DNA from: Candidatus Aminicenantota bacterium
Lineage (GTDB): Bacteria > Acidobacteriota > Aminicenantia > UBA2199
DNA: 12,603 nt
NCBI GenBank assembly: GCA_030612495.1
Contig: JAUWNT010000061.1
Location: forward strand, 1 to 12,603
Reading direction: 5' to 3'
A program made the translations under genes and the position numbers. Positions 11,854 through 12,603 of this stretch are shown piece after piece. The notes beneath the pieces are model-generated. The model searched no databases. It was not told the DNA's origin and was given only the letters and a program-made list of their open reading frames with translations. Numbering within the stretch: the stretch's first letter is position 1; each line of letters begins with the position of its first letter.

Positions 11854-12423
11854 TTGGGGTTAATGGTAACACTGATCCTGGTCTGGAATCCTCTATACTC
11901 TTCTAAGAATATCATAGTGATCATTGATTCGGAATCAGTTAAGATTGTTATAGAAATTTATCTTCAAAAAGCACCAATCACTGCTAATAATTTCCTGAAA
12001 TATGTAAAAAAAGGTCTCTATGATAATACCGTGTTTCATAGAACTGTAAAAATGGATAATCAACCCTCAGATAAGGTAAAGATTGAGGTAATCCAAGCTT
12101 TGGTAGCATCCTGCAAGGATAATTTTGACCCTATCAAACATGAGACCACCAAAGAGACAACCATTCTCCATAAAGACGGAGTGGTTTCCATGGCCAGAGA
12201 TGCACCGGGTAGTGCCAGTTCCAGTTTTTTTATCTGTATCAATGATCAGCCGGAGCTTGATTTTGGAGGCAAACGGAATCCCGATGGCCAGGGATTTGCC
12301 GCTTTTGGTAAGGTAATCAAGGGCATGGATATTGTTAAAAAAATCCAAAATTCTAAAGCCAAAGGCCAAACCCTCTTCCCCTCCATCAAAATCAAAAATA
12401 TATATATCAACAAAAAGAAGTAA
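11854..12423 (+). CDS. Exported cyclophilin-type peptidyl-prolyl cis-trans isomerase
   Basis: Peptidyl-prolyl isomerase of the cyclophilin fold, expected to help protein folding outside the cytoplasm. Family blocks in order: APITANNFLKYVKKGLYDNTVFHR, GVVSMARDAPGSASSSFFICINDQPELDF, and GFAAFGKVIKGMDIVKKI. The catalytic arginine (FHR) and FF pair are present, but the usual Q of SQFF is S, the loop after FHR reads KMDNQPSDKVKIEVIQ, and GGKRNPDGQG is inserted before FG. The start is uncertain. Entry begins at TTG 11854; ATG 11863 is also in frame. Neither has a ribosome-binding site at normal distance. GGGAGG at 11828-11833 points to ATC at 11839, five bases on, in the same open frame (stop TAA at 11836). 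From ATC the N-terminus reads xKKCFLGLMVTLILVW, a complete Sec signal peptide. Length would be 194 residues. Confidence 0.8.
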   Translation: MGLMVTLILVWNPLYSSKNIIVIIDSESVKIVIEIYLQKAPITANNFLKYVKKGLYDNTVFHRTVKMDNQPSDKVKIEVIQALVASCKDNFDPIKHETTKETTILHKDGVVSMARDAPGSASSSFFICINDQPELDFGGKRNPDGQGFAAFGKVIKGMDIVKKIQNSKAKGQTLFPSIKIKNIYINKKK

Positions 12424-12445
12424 AATCGTGGTTAGGGGTTGATTA

Positions 12446-12465
12446 GGGTAAATTGCCATTTACCC
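12446..12465. terminator. Palindrome GGGTAAAT-TGCC-ATTTACCC, terminator or mobile palindromic repeat
   Basis: A perfect 8-bp stem with a 4-base loop lies 22 bases after the cyclophilin stop codon, flanked by TTAG on the left and CCTAC on the right, which extend the pairing with one bulge. No T run follows. It may end transcription from both sides, as the next gene seems to converge. It also resembles the widespread small palindromes ending in CCCCTAC found scattered between bacterial genes. Confidence 0.45.
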
Positions 12466-12535
12466 CTACAAATAAAACCTAAATCACTTTTGAGCATTTA
12501 AAGATAAAATTTAAAAATAAGGGAGATTAAAAACT

Positions 12536-12603
12536 CTATTTATGACCTTTTATATGCATATCATATTTCACTGGTCTTCTAACGATATTGTTTTTCCTGA
12601 ATT
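12536..12603 (-). CDS. Possible C-terminal end of a minus-strand gene running off the window
   Basis: A minus-strand frame is open from the right edge to TAG at 12538-12536 and reads FRKNNIVRRPVKYDMHIKGHK. The basic, hydrophilic tail looks like a natural protein C-terminus, and its position converging on the cyclophilin gene with a palindrome between fits ordinary gene layout. Only 21 codons are visible, so neither function nor reality can be confirmed. The plus strand is also open here from ATG 12542, without a ribosome-binding site at normal spacing. Confidence 0.25.
   Translation of the reverse strand, partial: FRKNNIVRRPVKYDMHIKGHK

Noticed and set aside
12067..12459. 130-codon minus-strand frame and other frames over the cyclophilin gene
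   Set aside because: Antisense to a clearly homologous gene, with no recognised protein features.
12542..12603. Plus-strand frame MTFYMHIIFHWSSNDIVFPE to the window edge
   Set aside because: The nearest GGGAG is about 16 bases from the ATG, too far; the minus-strand tail in the same place looks more protein-like, although neither is certain.

Overview
The window is AT-rich bacterial DNA with nine to ten intact protein-coding genes on the minus strand, four on the plus strand, and many sigma70-type promoters. GGAGG ribosome-binding sites, a Tat signal and Sec signals point to a Gram-negative-type or related bacterium. The gene families (COG3379-type alkaline-phosphatase-superfamily pairs, a small protein ending in LGYIS, DUF1028, an unusual cyclophilin) and the degenerate heptamer repeats between genes suggest an uncultured lineage such as Candidatus Aminicenantes or a relative near Acidobacteriota/Planctomycetes. 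That placement is inference from memory of such genomes, not a database result.

Layout. 69-748 (minus): a HEPN-domain protein and an overlapping minimal nucleotidyltransferase, a two-gene toxin-antitoxin-like pair with its own promoter. 891-5967 (minus): a tight four-gene operon made of a membrane-anchored alkaline-phosphatase-superfamily enzyme, a Tat-exported paralogue, a 62-residue ribbon-helix-helix-like protein ending in LGYIS, and a three-helix membrane protein. Gaps are 1, 9 and 0 bases. 6059-7918 (minus): a 619-residue protein with ACT-like segments and no recognised enzyme domain. 7919-8267: a repeat-rich intergenic stretch plus divergent promoters. 8268-8739 (plus): a ribbon-helix-helix antitoxin and RelE/ParE-type toxin with an operator over the promoter. 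8912-10477 (minus): an exported three-part protein (DUF1028, TPR-like, isochorismatase-like), visibly richer in G+C than its neighbours. 10676-11542 (plus): an exported metallo-beta-lactamase-fold hydrolase. 11543-11838: a second repeat-rich stretch. 11839-12423 (plus): an exported cyclophilin-type peptidyl-prolyl isomerase whose best-placed start codon is ATC. A palindrome and the possible tail of another minus-strand gene end the window.

The strongest candidate for an undescribed system is the four-gene operon. Charge distribution predicts that the two paralogous phosphatase-like enzymes lie on opposite faces of the cytoplasmic membrane, and the same transcript carries a small DNA-binding-like protein and an Oxa1/EMC3-like membrane protein. 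Promoter reading adds a second theme: two genes (5967 and 748) have a TATAAT-like box only 5-6 bases before ATG and no ribosome-binding site, so they look leaderless, while the other genes have short leaders with GGAGG.
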